This document shows, in pieces, positions 46,355 through 54,220 of a stretch of 64,000 bases of DNA. Source of the DNA: Pseudoalteromonas sp. XMcav2-N (GTDB lineage: Bacteria > Pseudomonadota > Gammaproteobacteria > Enterobacterales > Alteromonadaceae); the NCBI RefSeq assembly GCF_024124545.1, contig NZ_JAMXSF010000018.1, positions 1 to 64,000 of the forward strand, given 5' to 3'. Below the pieces are notes generated by a model that searched no databases, had not been told where the DNA came from, and saw only the letters and a program-made list of their open reading frames with translations. Both the position numbers and the translations under genes were made by a program. Positions within the stretch are counted from its first letter, which is position 1, and each line of letters opens with the position of its first letter.

Positions 46355-47623
46355 ATGCAGTATATCGATGATACCAGCGCTCAGGACAGCCAGTTAGAAA
46401 AAAAACACAACTATAAACGCTATTTCCTGATCATCGCTGGTGTAATTATTTCATTATATTTTATTGTTCCTCAAATACTTGCATGGGCAAGTGGTGAGAG
46501 CGCTGTCAGAATGGACAATATTCATGTCGCACAAGTGCGCCGTGGTGAATTCGTCAGAGATATTTCAGTCCAGGGGCGGGTAATTGCAGCGCGCAGGCCC
46601 ACATTATATAGCCCGGCAGAAGGGACTGTTACTTATCTTGTGACTGCCGGAGATTCTGTCGAAATTAACCAGCCGTTGGCTCAGATAGACAGCCCTGAAC
46701 TTAAGAGCTTGTTGGCACAAGAACAGGCTGAATTAACGCGTTTGGGTACTCAGTTAGAGCGGGAAAAAATTCAGGCGAAGAAGCAAGACCTGGCACAAGA
46801 AAACTACCTGGGCAAAGCCATGGTGGCGTTAAACGCAGCAAAGCGAGAAATGCGCCGTAATGAAGAAGGTAAAAAGAACCAGGTTGTCAGCGACATTGAT
46901 TATCAAAAAGCCAAAGATGAACTGGAAAATGCACAGCGAGAACATCGCCTTGCGGTTAAAGAAGTGGCTTTATTAAAAGAAAGTCAGAAGTTTGAAATCC
47001 AGACGCGTGCAATTGAATTGCAAGCGCAGCAGGTACTGGTAGATGAGCTGCAGCGACGAGTTGCATCTTTGGAAATTCGCTCTCCGGTGAGTGGTATTGT
47101 CGGCAATCTGAGTGTTGATCAGAAGAATTCGGTTGCGAAAAACCAGCCATTGCTGAGTGTCGTGGATTTGTCTCACTATGAGGTTGAGGTCAACATCCCA
47201 GAAAACTATGCAGATGACCTGGCGTTGGGTATGCCGGCACAAATTACACTCAATGGTCGGGCATATGCTGGTGAATTGACTGCCATTTCACCTGAAATTG
47301 TACGTGGACAAGTCGAAGGCAAGATACGCTTCAAAGAAACTGACATTACCGGTCTCAGACAAAACCAGCGTCTGACTAGTCGAATTGTACTGGAAGAAAA
47401 ATCGGGCGTGACTTATTTGCCTCGTGGTCAGTTTGTCGATGCATACAGTGGTAAGTATGCCTATGTTCTTGATGATGGCAGTGCAGTGAAAAAGTCAATC
47501 AGCCTTGGTTCAAAAAGTCTGGGTCAGGTTGAGGTACTGTCCGGATTGGCAGTCGGTGATACCGTCATTATCTCTGACACCCGCATGTTTAATAGTGCAG
47601 AACGTGTGAGGGTCGTTCAGTAA
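46355..47623 (+). CDS. MacA-like periplasmic adaptor (membrane fusion protein)
   Basis: A 422-residue protein with one N-terminal membrane anchor (about 24-44), a barrel-sandwich (lipoyl-like) domain split around a long helical hairpin (about 115-235), and beta-barrel and membrane-proximal domains (about 265-420; ending GDTVIISDTRMFNSAERVRVV). This is the layout of adaptors for ABC efflux pumps of the MacAB type. It is followed by two permease genes, so it should dock them, perhaps with a TolC-type outer-membrane channel that is not in the window. Confidence 0.85.
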   Translation: MQYIDDTSAQDSQLEKKHNYKRYFLIIAGVIISLYFIVPQILAWASGESAVRMDNIHVAQVRRGEFVRDISVQGRVIAARRPTLYSPAEGTVTYLVTAGDSVEINQPLAQIDSPELKSLLAQEQAELTRLGTQLEREKIQAKKQDLAQENYLGKAMVALNAAKREMRRNEEGKKNQVVSDIDYQKAKDELENAQREHRLAVKEVALLKESQKFEIQTRAIELQAQQVLVDELQRRVASLEIRSPVSGIVGNLSVDQKNSVAKNQPLLSVVDLSHYEVEVNIPENYADDLALGMPAQITLNGRAYAGELTAISPEIVRGQVEGKIRFKETDITGLRQNQRLTSRIVLEEKSGVTYLPRGQFVDAYSGKYAYVLDDGSAVKKSISLGSKSLGQVEVLSGLAVGDTVIISDTRMFNSAERVRVVQ

Positions 47624-47706
47624 AAAGTTAAATTCAAGAGCGCGAATAAGACAATGTTCGCGCCAGCCCTGCGCGATTAATAAGCGTAACAATATGTGGA
47701 GGAAGC

Positions 47707-49041
47707 ATGCTGATGAGATATTATTTCAAACTGGCCTGGATAAGCTTCAAACAAACTCCACTATTAAGTTCCTTAATCGTGGTCACAATTGCGGTGGGGA
47801 TTGCCGCAACCATGATTACTTATACCATCAGTTACATGATGAACAAAGAGCCGGTGCCGGGTAAAGCCGACTCTCTTTATCTGGTTCAGCTCAATAGCTG
47901 GGACCCTCAAAAAGCCTATTACAGCCAGGGAGAAGAAGAACGAGTTCCTCCTTACCTTACCTATCAGGACATGCAAAATTTATGGCGCGCCAATCAGGCA
48001 CAACGTCATGTGCCCATCAGCGGTTATAGAGATCAACTTAAGTTGCCACAGCAGGCTGACTCTGATGCAAAAACAGCATTGGTACGTTCGACAAGTCGGG
48101 ATTTTTTCAGCGCATTTAACGCGCCAATTCGGTTTGGCAGTCCCTGGTCAGTTGAAGCGGACAGGCAAGGTGAGCTGGTTGCTGTAATCAGTGCTGATGT
48201 GAATCAGCGACTATTTAACGGACAAAACTCAGTTGGACAATCTATACGGCTGGGAGCGTTGGAGTACCGAATTGTTGCTGTTCTGGACAACTGGCCCATT
48301 CTGCCACGATTTTACGGCGAGGCGATGCGTGCTTTTCGCAAACCAAGAGATGTGTTTATTCCTTTTGAGGCGCAAGTGCGTAACGAGCTATGGTCATCGA
48401 ATTTACAAGCTTTTGAGTGTTGGCGTGATCCGGAAGATAGCTCATTCGAGGCGTTCTTGTCCTCGGAGTGTGTCTGGGTTTACTTTTGGGTTGAGCTCAA
48501 TGGGCCCTCTGAGCGCCTGGAATATGAAGAGTTTCTGTATTCCTATGTTCAGGAACAGCGAGCGTCAGGACGATTTCAACGCAAAATCATCAATAAGCTG
48601 AGCACCCCTGTGGAGTATCTGACTCAGCGTGAAGCCATCTCTCAGGACAACCATATAGCACTGGGGTTGTCACTGTGCTTTTTGATACTTTGCCTGCTGA
48701 ATAGTATGAATCTGATGATGGCTAAGTTTCACACTAAGACGCTTGAAGTAAGCTTGCGCCGCGCCGTTGGTGCCAGCAAACGGCAGGTGTTTTATCAGTT
48801 CTGTATTGAAACCCTGTTGCTCGGAACGCTTGGGGGCGCGCTGGGGTTGATACTGGCACAGCTGGGACTGAAGGTGTGTAGTCAGGTTTATCAACATCTG
48901 AGTAGCGATTTGATGCAAATGGATCTGTTTATTGTGGTGTTAACCCCCTTAATTGCGATTTCCGCCAGCGTATTATTTGGCTTGTTACCCGTTATTCGTG
49001 CCAGCCGTATTGAGCCCGCCAGTCAGCTTAACAGTGTGTAA
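47707..49041 (+). CDS. MacB/FtsX-like ABC permease 1
   Basis: A 444-residue protein with GGAGGAAGC before the ATG. One N-terminal transmembrane helix (about 16-40) is followed by a MacB-type periplasmic core (about 45-300) with LVRSTSRDFFSAFNAPI, then three C-terminal helices with the FtsX coupling motif EVSLRRAVGASKRQVFYQF. No ATPase domain is attached. It works with the next gene, probably as a heterodimer. Confidence 0.88.
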   Translation: MLMRYYFKLAWISFKQTPLLSSLIVVTIAVGIAATMITYTISYMMNKEPVPGKADSLYLVQLNSWDPQKAYYSQGEEERVPPYLTYQDMQNLWRANQAQRHVPISGYRDQLKLPQQADSDAKTALVRSTSRDFFSAFNAPIRFGSPWSVEADRQGELVAVISADVNQRLFNGQNSVGQSIRLGALEYRIVAVLDNWPILPRFYGEAMRAFRKPRDVFIPFEAQVRNELWSSNLQAFECWRDPEDSSFEAFLSSECVWVYFWVELNGPSERLEYEEFLYSYVQEQRASGRFQRKIINKLSTPVEYLTQREAISQDNHIALGLSLCFLILCLLNSMNLMMAKFHTKTLEVSLRRAVGASKRQVFYQFCIETLLLGTLGGALGLILAQLGLKVCSQVYQHLSSDLMQMDLFIVVLTPLIAISASVLFGLLPVIRASRIEPASQLNSV

Positions 49042-49051
49042 AGGGGCAATC

Positions 49052-50263
49052 ATGAGAGACCTGTTACCGATTATTAAAACGTGGAATTATAGTCGCACTG
49101 CTCCTCTGTTATTTGTGCTGCAAATCGCGTTGACGTTTATGATATTAGTGAATGCTGCCTACATGGCGTTGCACAAGCACAGTTTATTATCTCGTCCAAG
49201 TGGGCTGGATGAACAGCATACCTTTTACGTGCTAACTAATTTACCCTCGGAAGCCATCGCAAGGGCTGCGGATATTGACCAAGATTTATCGGAAATAAAT
49301 GACTTACCAAGTGTCACTTCCGTATCAGTTACATCGGGAGTGCCACTAACTGGGTGGGGGCGTTTTCTGGAAGTGGCCACTCAGGCCGACAGTGAGTACG
49401 ATACCTTCAGTGGCTATTATGGAGGCGACAACGCGTTACTCGAGACGATGGGGTTAGAGCTGGTCGCGGGGGAAGGCTTTTCACAAGCCCCACTGTTTGC
49501 AGAAACAGACGGGTTTCGGGTCGCAACTGAGATCATCATCACACAAGCGCTCGCACAGGCACTTTATCCCGATGACTGGCGTCAGGTTGTAGGGCAGACC
49601 ATCTATATTAACAAGCGACCACAACAGGTTCGAGGGGTAGTCAAAACCTTGCAGGCTGCCTGGAGTTTTTGGGCCGTTGTGGAACACAGTGTGCTTGCAC
49701 AGGTAATAGAGACCAGTGAGTATGTTTATTACCTGGTACGTGCTGAACCTGGCCAGCAGGCTGAGGCTATGGCACAAACAATTGACTATCTTATGCGTCG
49801 TAATGGGAGAAAAATCGAAGAATTACAAACGTTCGAACAAGTAAAGCAGCAAAGCTATCAGGCTGAATATTCGGCCAGTATGACACTGTTGTGGGTTGTA
49901 GTTTGCTTGTCTTTGGTTACGGCATTGGGCGTGTTTGGTCAGGCGCGTTTTGCTGTTACCCGGCGTCGCAGGCAAATAGGTATCCGACGAGCTCTTGGAG
50001 CACAAAAAGAGCATATAGTCGGGTACTTTATGCTGGAGAATGCGCTTCTGACGATAGTAGGTATCGGTCTGGGATGTATTGCGGCTATGCTGCTTAATGT
50101 GCAATTTAGTAATTGGTTTGAGCTTGCCGTTGTACCTGTGGAATTCCTGGTAATCGGTGGAGTGTGTATGTTGCTGCTCGGTCAGGCTGCAACTTTGGCA
50201 CCCGCTTGTCGTGCCGCCAGCGTATCGCCAGCCATTACGACCCGCCTTGGGGAGCTGAGATAG
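49052..50263 (+). CDS. MacB/FtsX-like ABC permease 2
   Basis: A 403-residue protein from the ATG at 49052 (AAGGGG upstream), which follows the previous stop by 10 bases. It has an N-terminal helix (about 15-35), a MacB-like periplasmic core, and three C-terminal helices with RQIGIRRALGAQKEHIVGYF. It is similar in plan to permease 1 but diverged. The operon ends here without an ATP-binding gene. Confidence 0.85.
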   Translation: MRDLLPIIKTWNYSRTAPLLFVLQIALTFMILVNAAYMALHKHSLLSRPSGLDEQHTFYVLTNLPSEAIARAADIDQDLSEINDLPSVTSVSVTSGVPLTGWGRFLEVATQADSEYDTFSGYYGGDNALLETMGLELVAGEGFSQAPLFAETDGFRVATEIIITQALAQALYPDDWRQVVGQTIYINKRPQQVRGVVKTLQAAWSFWAVVEHSVLAQVIETSEYVYYLVRAEPGQQAEAMAQTIDYLMRRNGRKIEELQTFEQVKQQSYQAEYSASMTLLWVVVCLSLVTALGVFGQARFAVTRRRRQIGIRRALGAQKEHIVGYFMLENALLTIVGIGLGCIAAMLLNVQFSNWFELAVVPVEFLVIGGVCMLLLGQAATLAPACRAASVSPAITTRLGELR

Positions 50264-50319
50264 ACTCACCTGTGCGCAAATTGTTATGATAGCGGCTATA
50301 GAAGCGAATCGTGGTAACT

Positions 50320-50733
50320 ATGTTAAAGCTATCAAATAATGTTGAACTGGCTGCGTGGGAAATTGAACTGACAGCGATCCGAGCTCAGGGGGCTGGTGGG
50401 CAAAATGTCAACAAGGTGTCCTCTGCAATTCACTTGAGGTTTGATATTAAGCGCTCAACTTTACCTGCTTTTTACAAAGAGCGGTTACTGGCCTTGCAAG
50501 ACAGTAGGGTCAGTAAAGAGGGGGTAATCATCATTAAAGCTCAGAGTTTTCGCACTCAGGAACAGAATCGCGAGGATGCATTAGAGCGACTGAAAACATT
50601 GATCCTCGCCGCCATCAAGGTAGAAAAGAAGCGCAGGGCCACTAAACCAACACGCAGTTCTCAGCGCAAGCGTCTGGACAGTAAAAGTAAACGGGGCCAG
50701 ACTAAAGCGATGCGCGGGTCGGTTAAATTCTAA
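50320..50733 (+). CDS. arfB: Alternative ribosome-rescue factor, peptidyl-tRNA hydrolase
   Basis: A 137-residue protein from the ATG at 50320. It matches E. coli ArfB (YaeJ) throughout: ITAIRAQGAGGQ with GGQ at 26-28, VNKVSSAIHLRFDI, VIIIKAQSFRTQEQNREDAL, and a basic C-terminal tail ending KAMRGSVKF that inserts into the empty mRNA channel. It releases peptides from stalled ribosomes. A GTG at 50311 is a possible alternative start. Confidence 0.93.
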   Translation: MLKLSNNVELAAWEIELTAIRAQGAGGQNVNKVSSAIHLRFDIKRSTLPAFYKERLLALQDSRVSKEGVIIIKAQSFRTQEQNREDALERLKTLILAAIKVEKKRRATKPTRSSQRKRLDSKSKRGQTKAMRGSVKF

Positions 50734-50743
50734 TATCAATGAG

Positions 50744-51994
50744 CTAGTCAGCAATCAGCGGCAACGCCAGCGTGAATTTGGCCCCGCCGAGATCAGACTC
50801 GCCCACCTGACAAGAGGTGTCGTGCCAGGACAGGATTTTACTGACAATGGCCAGCCCCAAGCCAAATCCGCCGGTTTCTTTACTCCGGCTTTTGTCCAGT
50901 CTGGAAAATGGCTGAAATACTTGTTCTCGCTTTGATTCAGGTATGCCCGGTCCATCGTCTTCAACTGTGAATTGCGCCATTCCCTGTTGCATTGCCAGTG
51001 TGACTTTAATTTTACTTTGGCCATATTTGTCGGCATTTTGCAGCAGGTTTTGTATCACTCTGGATAACTGATGTGGATCGCATTTTACCGGAATATCTGG
51101 CTTGATGTCAGTGACAAGGTGTTTGTCCGTTGTACGCCCAAGTTTGTCAAGTTGGTCCAGGATGAGAGGGGCCAGGTCGCACTTTTGCATATGTAGTTGT
51201 TGATTAGCAAATTCCAGCCGAGCATAACTGAGCATCTCGTCAATCAGCACTTCCATTTCTGTTACATCCTCTTCCATGGCAGCAACTTGCTTTGGGTCTG
51301 TAGGTGCCAGCATAGCCAGTGCAAATTTTAGCCGCGCCAGAGGTGTTCTGAGTTCATGAGACACTGCATTGACAAGCTGCTTTTGGTTATTCATCAGGCT
51401 CGCGGTTTTAAGCGCCATTTTTTCAATTTGCTGGGTCAGAGTATAGATAGCAGAAAACCGCGAGCGAGTTGGAGTAAGGTCAAGAGAGCCTGAGGCGAGT
51501 TTTTCCGACGTGCGTTTTAATTGTACCAAGTCTACCCACAGTGGTCTGAGCCACAGCACCAAAAGCAATGCCAATAAGGAAAATGACAGAAATTTAATCG
51601 TGTATTGCTTTATCGTTGCGGATTGTGCTGGCGCAAAAGGACCAAGTTGAACAACCGATGTACTATTGATAACGAACAGAATCAGAGCGTTTCCGGTGTC
51701 ATCAAAAGAGGTGATAATTTCCCCGTTCTTGAGTGCTGCCAGCTGCTCAGGCAACCAGGCAACATCTTCGTACGGAAACACAGCCAACTGTGTTTGAGTG
51801 TCGAAAAACGAGGTTAAATCTTCTTCGTTTAGATGTGTTAATGCTTGTTTATAGTGCTTGGCGACCGCCGTTGCATGACGTAAGTCATCAGGTGCCTGCT
51901 CAACCCAGTTACGCCAGATAGCTTCACTGCCCTGATTAATTGCAATAATGCTGGCAAACACCACAATATACAAGCTAACAAGCAAACGCAGCAC
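50744..51994 (-). CDS. Sensor histidine kinase, RstB-like
   Basis: A 416-residue kinase with helices at about 5-22 and 134-155, a HAMP-like linker, H-box AVSHELRTPLARLK, N-box QNLLQNADKYG, G1 DDGPGIPES and G2 GGFGLGLAIV, all intact. Follows the response-regulator gene by 5 bases. Together with the RstA-like regulator and the MipA/DUF3019 genes it forms one operon. Confidence 0.9.
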   Translation of the reverse strand: MLRLLVSLYIVVFASIIAINQGSEAIWRNWVEQAPDDLRHATAVAKHYKQALTHLNEEDLTSFFDTQTQLAVFPYEDVAWLPEQLAALKNGEIITSFDDTGNALILFVINSTSVVQLGPFAPAQSATIKQYTIKFLSFSLLALLLVLWLRPLWVDLVQLKRTSEKLASGSLDLTPTRSRFSAIYTLTQQIEKMALKTASLMNNQKQLVNAVSHELRTPLARLKFALAMLAPTDPKQVAAMEEDVTEMEVLIDEMLSYARLEFANQQLHMQKCDLAPLILDQLDKLGRTTDKHLVTDIKPDIPVKCDPHQLSRVIQNLLQNADKYGQSKIKVTLAMQQGMAQFTVEDDGPGIPESKREQVFQPFSRLDKSRSKETGGFGLGLAIVSKILSWHDTSCQVGESDLGGAKFTLALPLIAD

Positions 51995-51999
51995 TGGCT

Positions 52000-52689
52000 T
52001 TATTCCCAGGCAGATTTAGAACACAAGTAACCTTTGCCCCAAACAGTAATAAGTCGGTAGGGTTGTTCCAGGTTGTCATTGAGCTTTTTACGCAACCTGG
52101 AGATCCGTACATCGACACTGCGATCTAAGCCATCGTAAGGTCTGCCAACCACTTCCGTGTATATGTGCTCGCGACTGAGTGTTTCTCCTGCGTGTCGGGC
52201 AAGCTCCCAAAGCAGATCAAATTCATAGCTGGTCAGTTCGATTTCTTGTTCGCACAGGTAAGTCTTTCTGGCCGCTTTATCTATGTGAAGCTGGCCTAAG
52301 GTCAGTGTATCTGTGTTATCAGTTTGTTTTCCCTGGCGACGCAACAAAGCGTTCAATCTAGCAAGCAGTACATAGGGCTCAACGGGCTTAATTACATAGT
52401 CATCCGCACCAATCTCGAGCCCTCTTACATGATCGAAATCGCTGTCTTTTGCGGTTAAAAACAGGACTGGTCCCGAGTATTCTGGTCGGATCCTACGGCA
52501 TATTTCAAAGCCATCAAGGTTGGGCAACATGATGTCGAGAATCACCACATCGGGCTGCTCTTGCACGATTTTTTCCGGAGCTAAAGCGCCATCATGGATC
52601 AGGGTGACATCGTAATTGTTGCTTTGTAAAAACTGCCCAGTAAGTTGAGCGAGTCGTTCATCGTCTTCTACCAGAATGACTTTAGTCAT
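52000..52689 (-). CDS. OmpR-family response regulator, RstA-like
   Basis: A 229-residue regulator from the ATG at 52689 (GGAG upstream). Receiver: EDD, phospho-Asp in LDIMLPNLDG, Lys in IKPVEP. The C-terminal winged helix has TSYEFDLLWELARHAGETLSREHIY and RSVDVRISRLRKKL. The receiver text (GLEIGADDYVIKPVEPYVLLARL) is close to RstA. Its first base overlaps the DUF3019 gene end by one base. Confidence 0.9.
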   Translation of the reverse strand: MTKVILVEDDERLAQLTGQFLQSNNYDVTLIHDGALAPEKIVQEQPDVVILDIMLPNLDGFEICRRIRPEYSGPVLFLTAKDSDFDHVRGLEIGADDYVIKPVEPYVLLARLNALLRRQGKQTDNTDTLTLGQLHIDKAARKTYLCEQEIELTSYEFDLLWELARHAGETLSREHIYTEVVGRPYDGLDRSVDVRISRLRKKLNDNLEQPYRLITVWGKGYLCSKSAWE

Positions 52690-53087
52690 CAAAATAAACT
52701 CCAATCGGTTTTCAGTTTCCTGCGATACTTAGTACTTACCACAGCATTGACCTTCACTGTCTTCTTGGCAAGGGTATGCTGCTTTGCATCCCTCAGGCTA
52801 AACTCCATATTTTGTGCAAGTTTAACTGCCAGTTTAGCGGTTCCCTGACTGCTGCTTTCCCAGCAATGCAATTGCTTATTTTCCTGGTACAAGCATAGGT
52901 CTTCTGACACAGAATGATGCCAGTTTACCCGAATGGTCATTTGGCAGGTTTGGCCTTGTGTCTTAACCATACATACCATGGGTTTAATCTCAAATAATGG
53001 TTGCGGTTCAGCACTGGCTTGTACAGCGCCGGCGCACCATAAAAGCACCCCAACAGGCAGTCCGTACGGAGGACGACTAGAACGCAT
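52689..53087 (-). CDS. Secreted DUF3019 protein
   Basis: A 132-residue protein with a signal peptide (about 1-26, ending ASA) and the conserved pairs of Cys (MVCMVKTQGQTCQ, LCLYQENKQLHCW) of DUF3019. This family is commonly found beside RstAB-type systems and MipA proteins in marine gammaproteobacteria; its function is unknown. It overlaps the MipA-like gene by 11 bases and touches the regulator gene. Confidence 0.8.
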   Translation of the reverse strand: MRSSRPPYGLPVGVLLWCAGAVQASAEPQPLFEIKPMVCMVKTQGQTCQMTIRVNWHHSVSEDLCLYQENKQLHCWESSSQGTAKLAVKLAQNMEFSLRDAKQHTLAKKTVKVNAVVSTKYRRKLKTDWSLF

Positions 53088-54060
53088 AAAGGCCTCCGAT
53101 GAAGACTGACGTAGTATAGCCTTCCTCTATAATTGGACTGTTAGCGATGCTAGAACCAAGCCATTGGTGTTTTGCGGTAAATTTAAACTGCCAGCTATCA
53201 GTTAGTTTATGATTATAAGCGATACCTATGTAGGGGTTAAAGGTACTGTCTACGTGATAGTGGAAATGCGTGAGATCGGTATCTTTGTCAGTGATGCCGT
53301 AGTAATAGCTACCCAACTTGGCATCTTTGTAGTCTATACCCAGTTTAAGCTGTAACTGCGCATATTTAGGGTGACCAAAGGGTAACTTGTAACTATAGCC
53401 AAGGGAACCATTAAACCCCTTATAAATCCCTCTAATATCGTGTAGTAAACGTATTGTCAGCTTATGTTGTTCAGAGATGTACCAATGTGCCAGTATACCG
53501 CTGTCTATTGCCCATTTTCGCTTAGCCAGATCTTCAAAGGTTAAGGACGGTGGCTTGGTCTTTGCTGCAGTTTGGTCACTGTTAATGACTGGGATATAGC
53601 CACTGATTTCATTAGGCAGGCTAATATTTCCACCGTCATCAGGGGATACGTCTCCATTGCTCGAAGGGATCCGGGACTCCGGAAAGTCTACCCGCTCACT
53701 GATGTCCGGAGAAAGTCTATTTGAGCGTAACAGGGTTCCAGGCCGGGAACGGGAAAAAAATGCCTGTTCCGAATTGAGTTCTGCAATCCAACTGACGTCG
53801 AATGATTGCTGATTGATAAATGTATAACCAACTGCAGTATTATCAAGGAAGAAACGATCGCCGTAGTAGCTGACATAAGGCAATACGATCAATGGGGAGT
53901 GTTCTCCGTCCTTAAGTGGGTTTGTTGCGACGCCGGCGCCCACCGCCACTGAAACTTCCCACTGGGACACCTCAATACAGTTTTCAGGCTGTGTGTCGCA
54001 GTTAGCAAAAGCCATACTACTAAACAACATTAAGCCAATCACACCTGTCAGACGTTTCAC
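53077..54060 (-). CDS. MipA/OmpV-family outer-membrane protein
   Basis: A 327-residue protein with a signal peptide (1-19, ending AFA) and MipA/OmpV barrel features: VSVAVGAGVATNPL, LPYVSYYGDRFFLDNTAVGYTF, and a C-terminal strand ending GGLYAF. It has an unusual 60-residue Asp/Ser/Pro-rich insert (about 110-170). First gene of the operon with DUF3019 and the RstAB-like pair, which suggests a sensory or envelope-stress role for the barrel. Confidence 0.85.
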   Translation of the reverse strand: MKRLTGVIGLMLFSSMAFANCDTQPENCIEVSQWEVSVAVGAGVATNPLKDGEHSPLIVLPYVSYYGDRFFLDNTAVGYTFINQQSFDVSWIAELNSEQAFFSRSRPGTLLRSNRLSPDISERVDFPESRIPSSNGDVSPDDGGNISLPNEISGYIPVINSDQTAAKTKPPSLTFEDLAKRKWAIDSGILAHWYISEQHKLTIRLLHDIRGIYKGFNGSLGYSYKLPFGHPKYAQLQLKLGIDYKDAKLGSYYYGITDKDTDLTHFHYHVDSTFNPYIGIAYNHKLTDSWQFKFTAKHQWLGSSIANSPIIEEGYTTSVFIGGLYAF

Positions 54061-54094
54061 TTTTCCACCGCTCCCTATTTTACACAGAGGTACT

Positions 54095-54147
54095 TTACCA
54101 ATTAAATTACCAATTACCAGAAAGAGTTACATTAAATAACATTTACA
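54095..54147. promoter_or_regulatory. Short repeats in the MipA-operon control region
   Basis: TTACCAAT occurs at 54095-54102 and 54107-54114 (12 bases apart). Further on GTTACA (54126) and ATAACA (54136), 10 bases apart, give TACATTAAATAACA, three mismatches from the RstA box TACATNTNGTTACA. A candidate site for the operon's own regulator; tentative. Confidence 0.35.
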
Positions 54148-54220
54148 CTGGCTGGAGTAACAGCAACTCTTTTGCAAACAGGTATGGTTATGCACATACT
54201 TAATCCCAAGGAGACAACCA

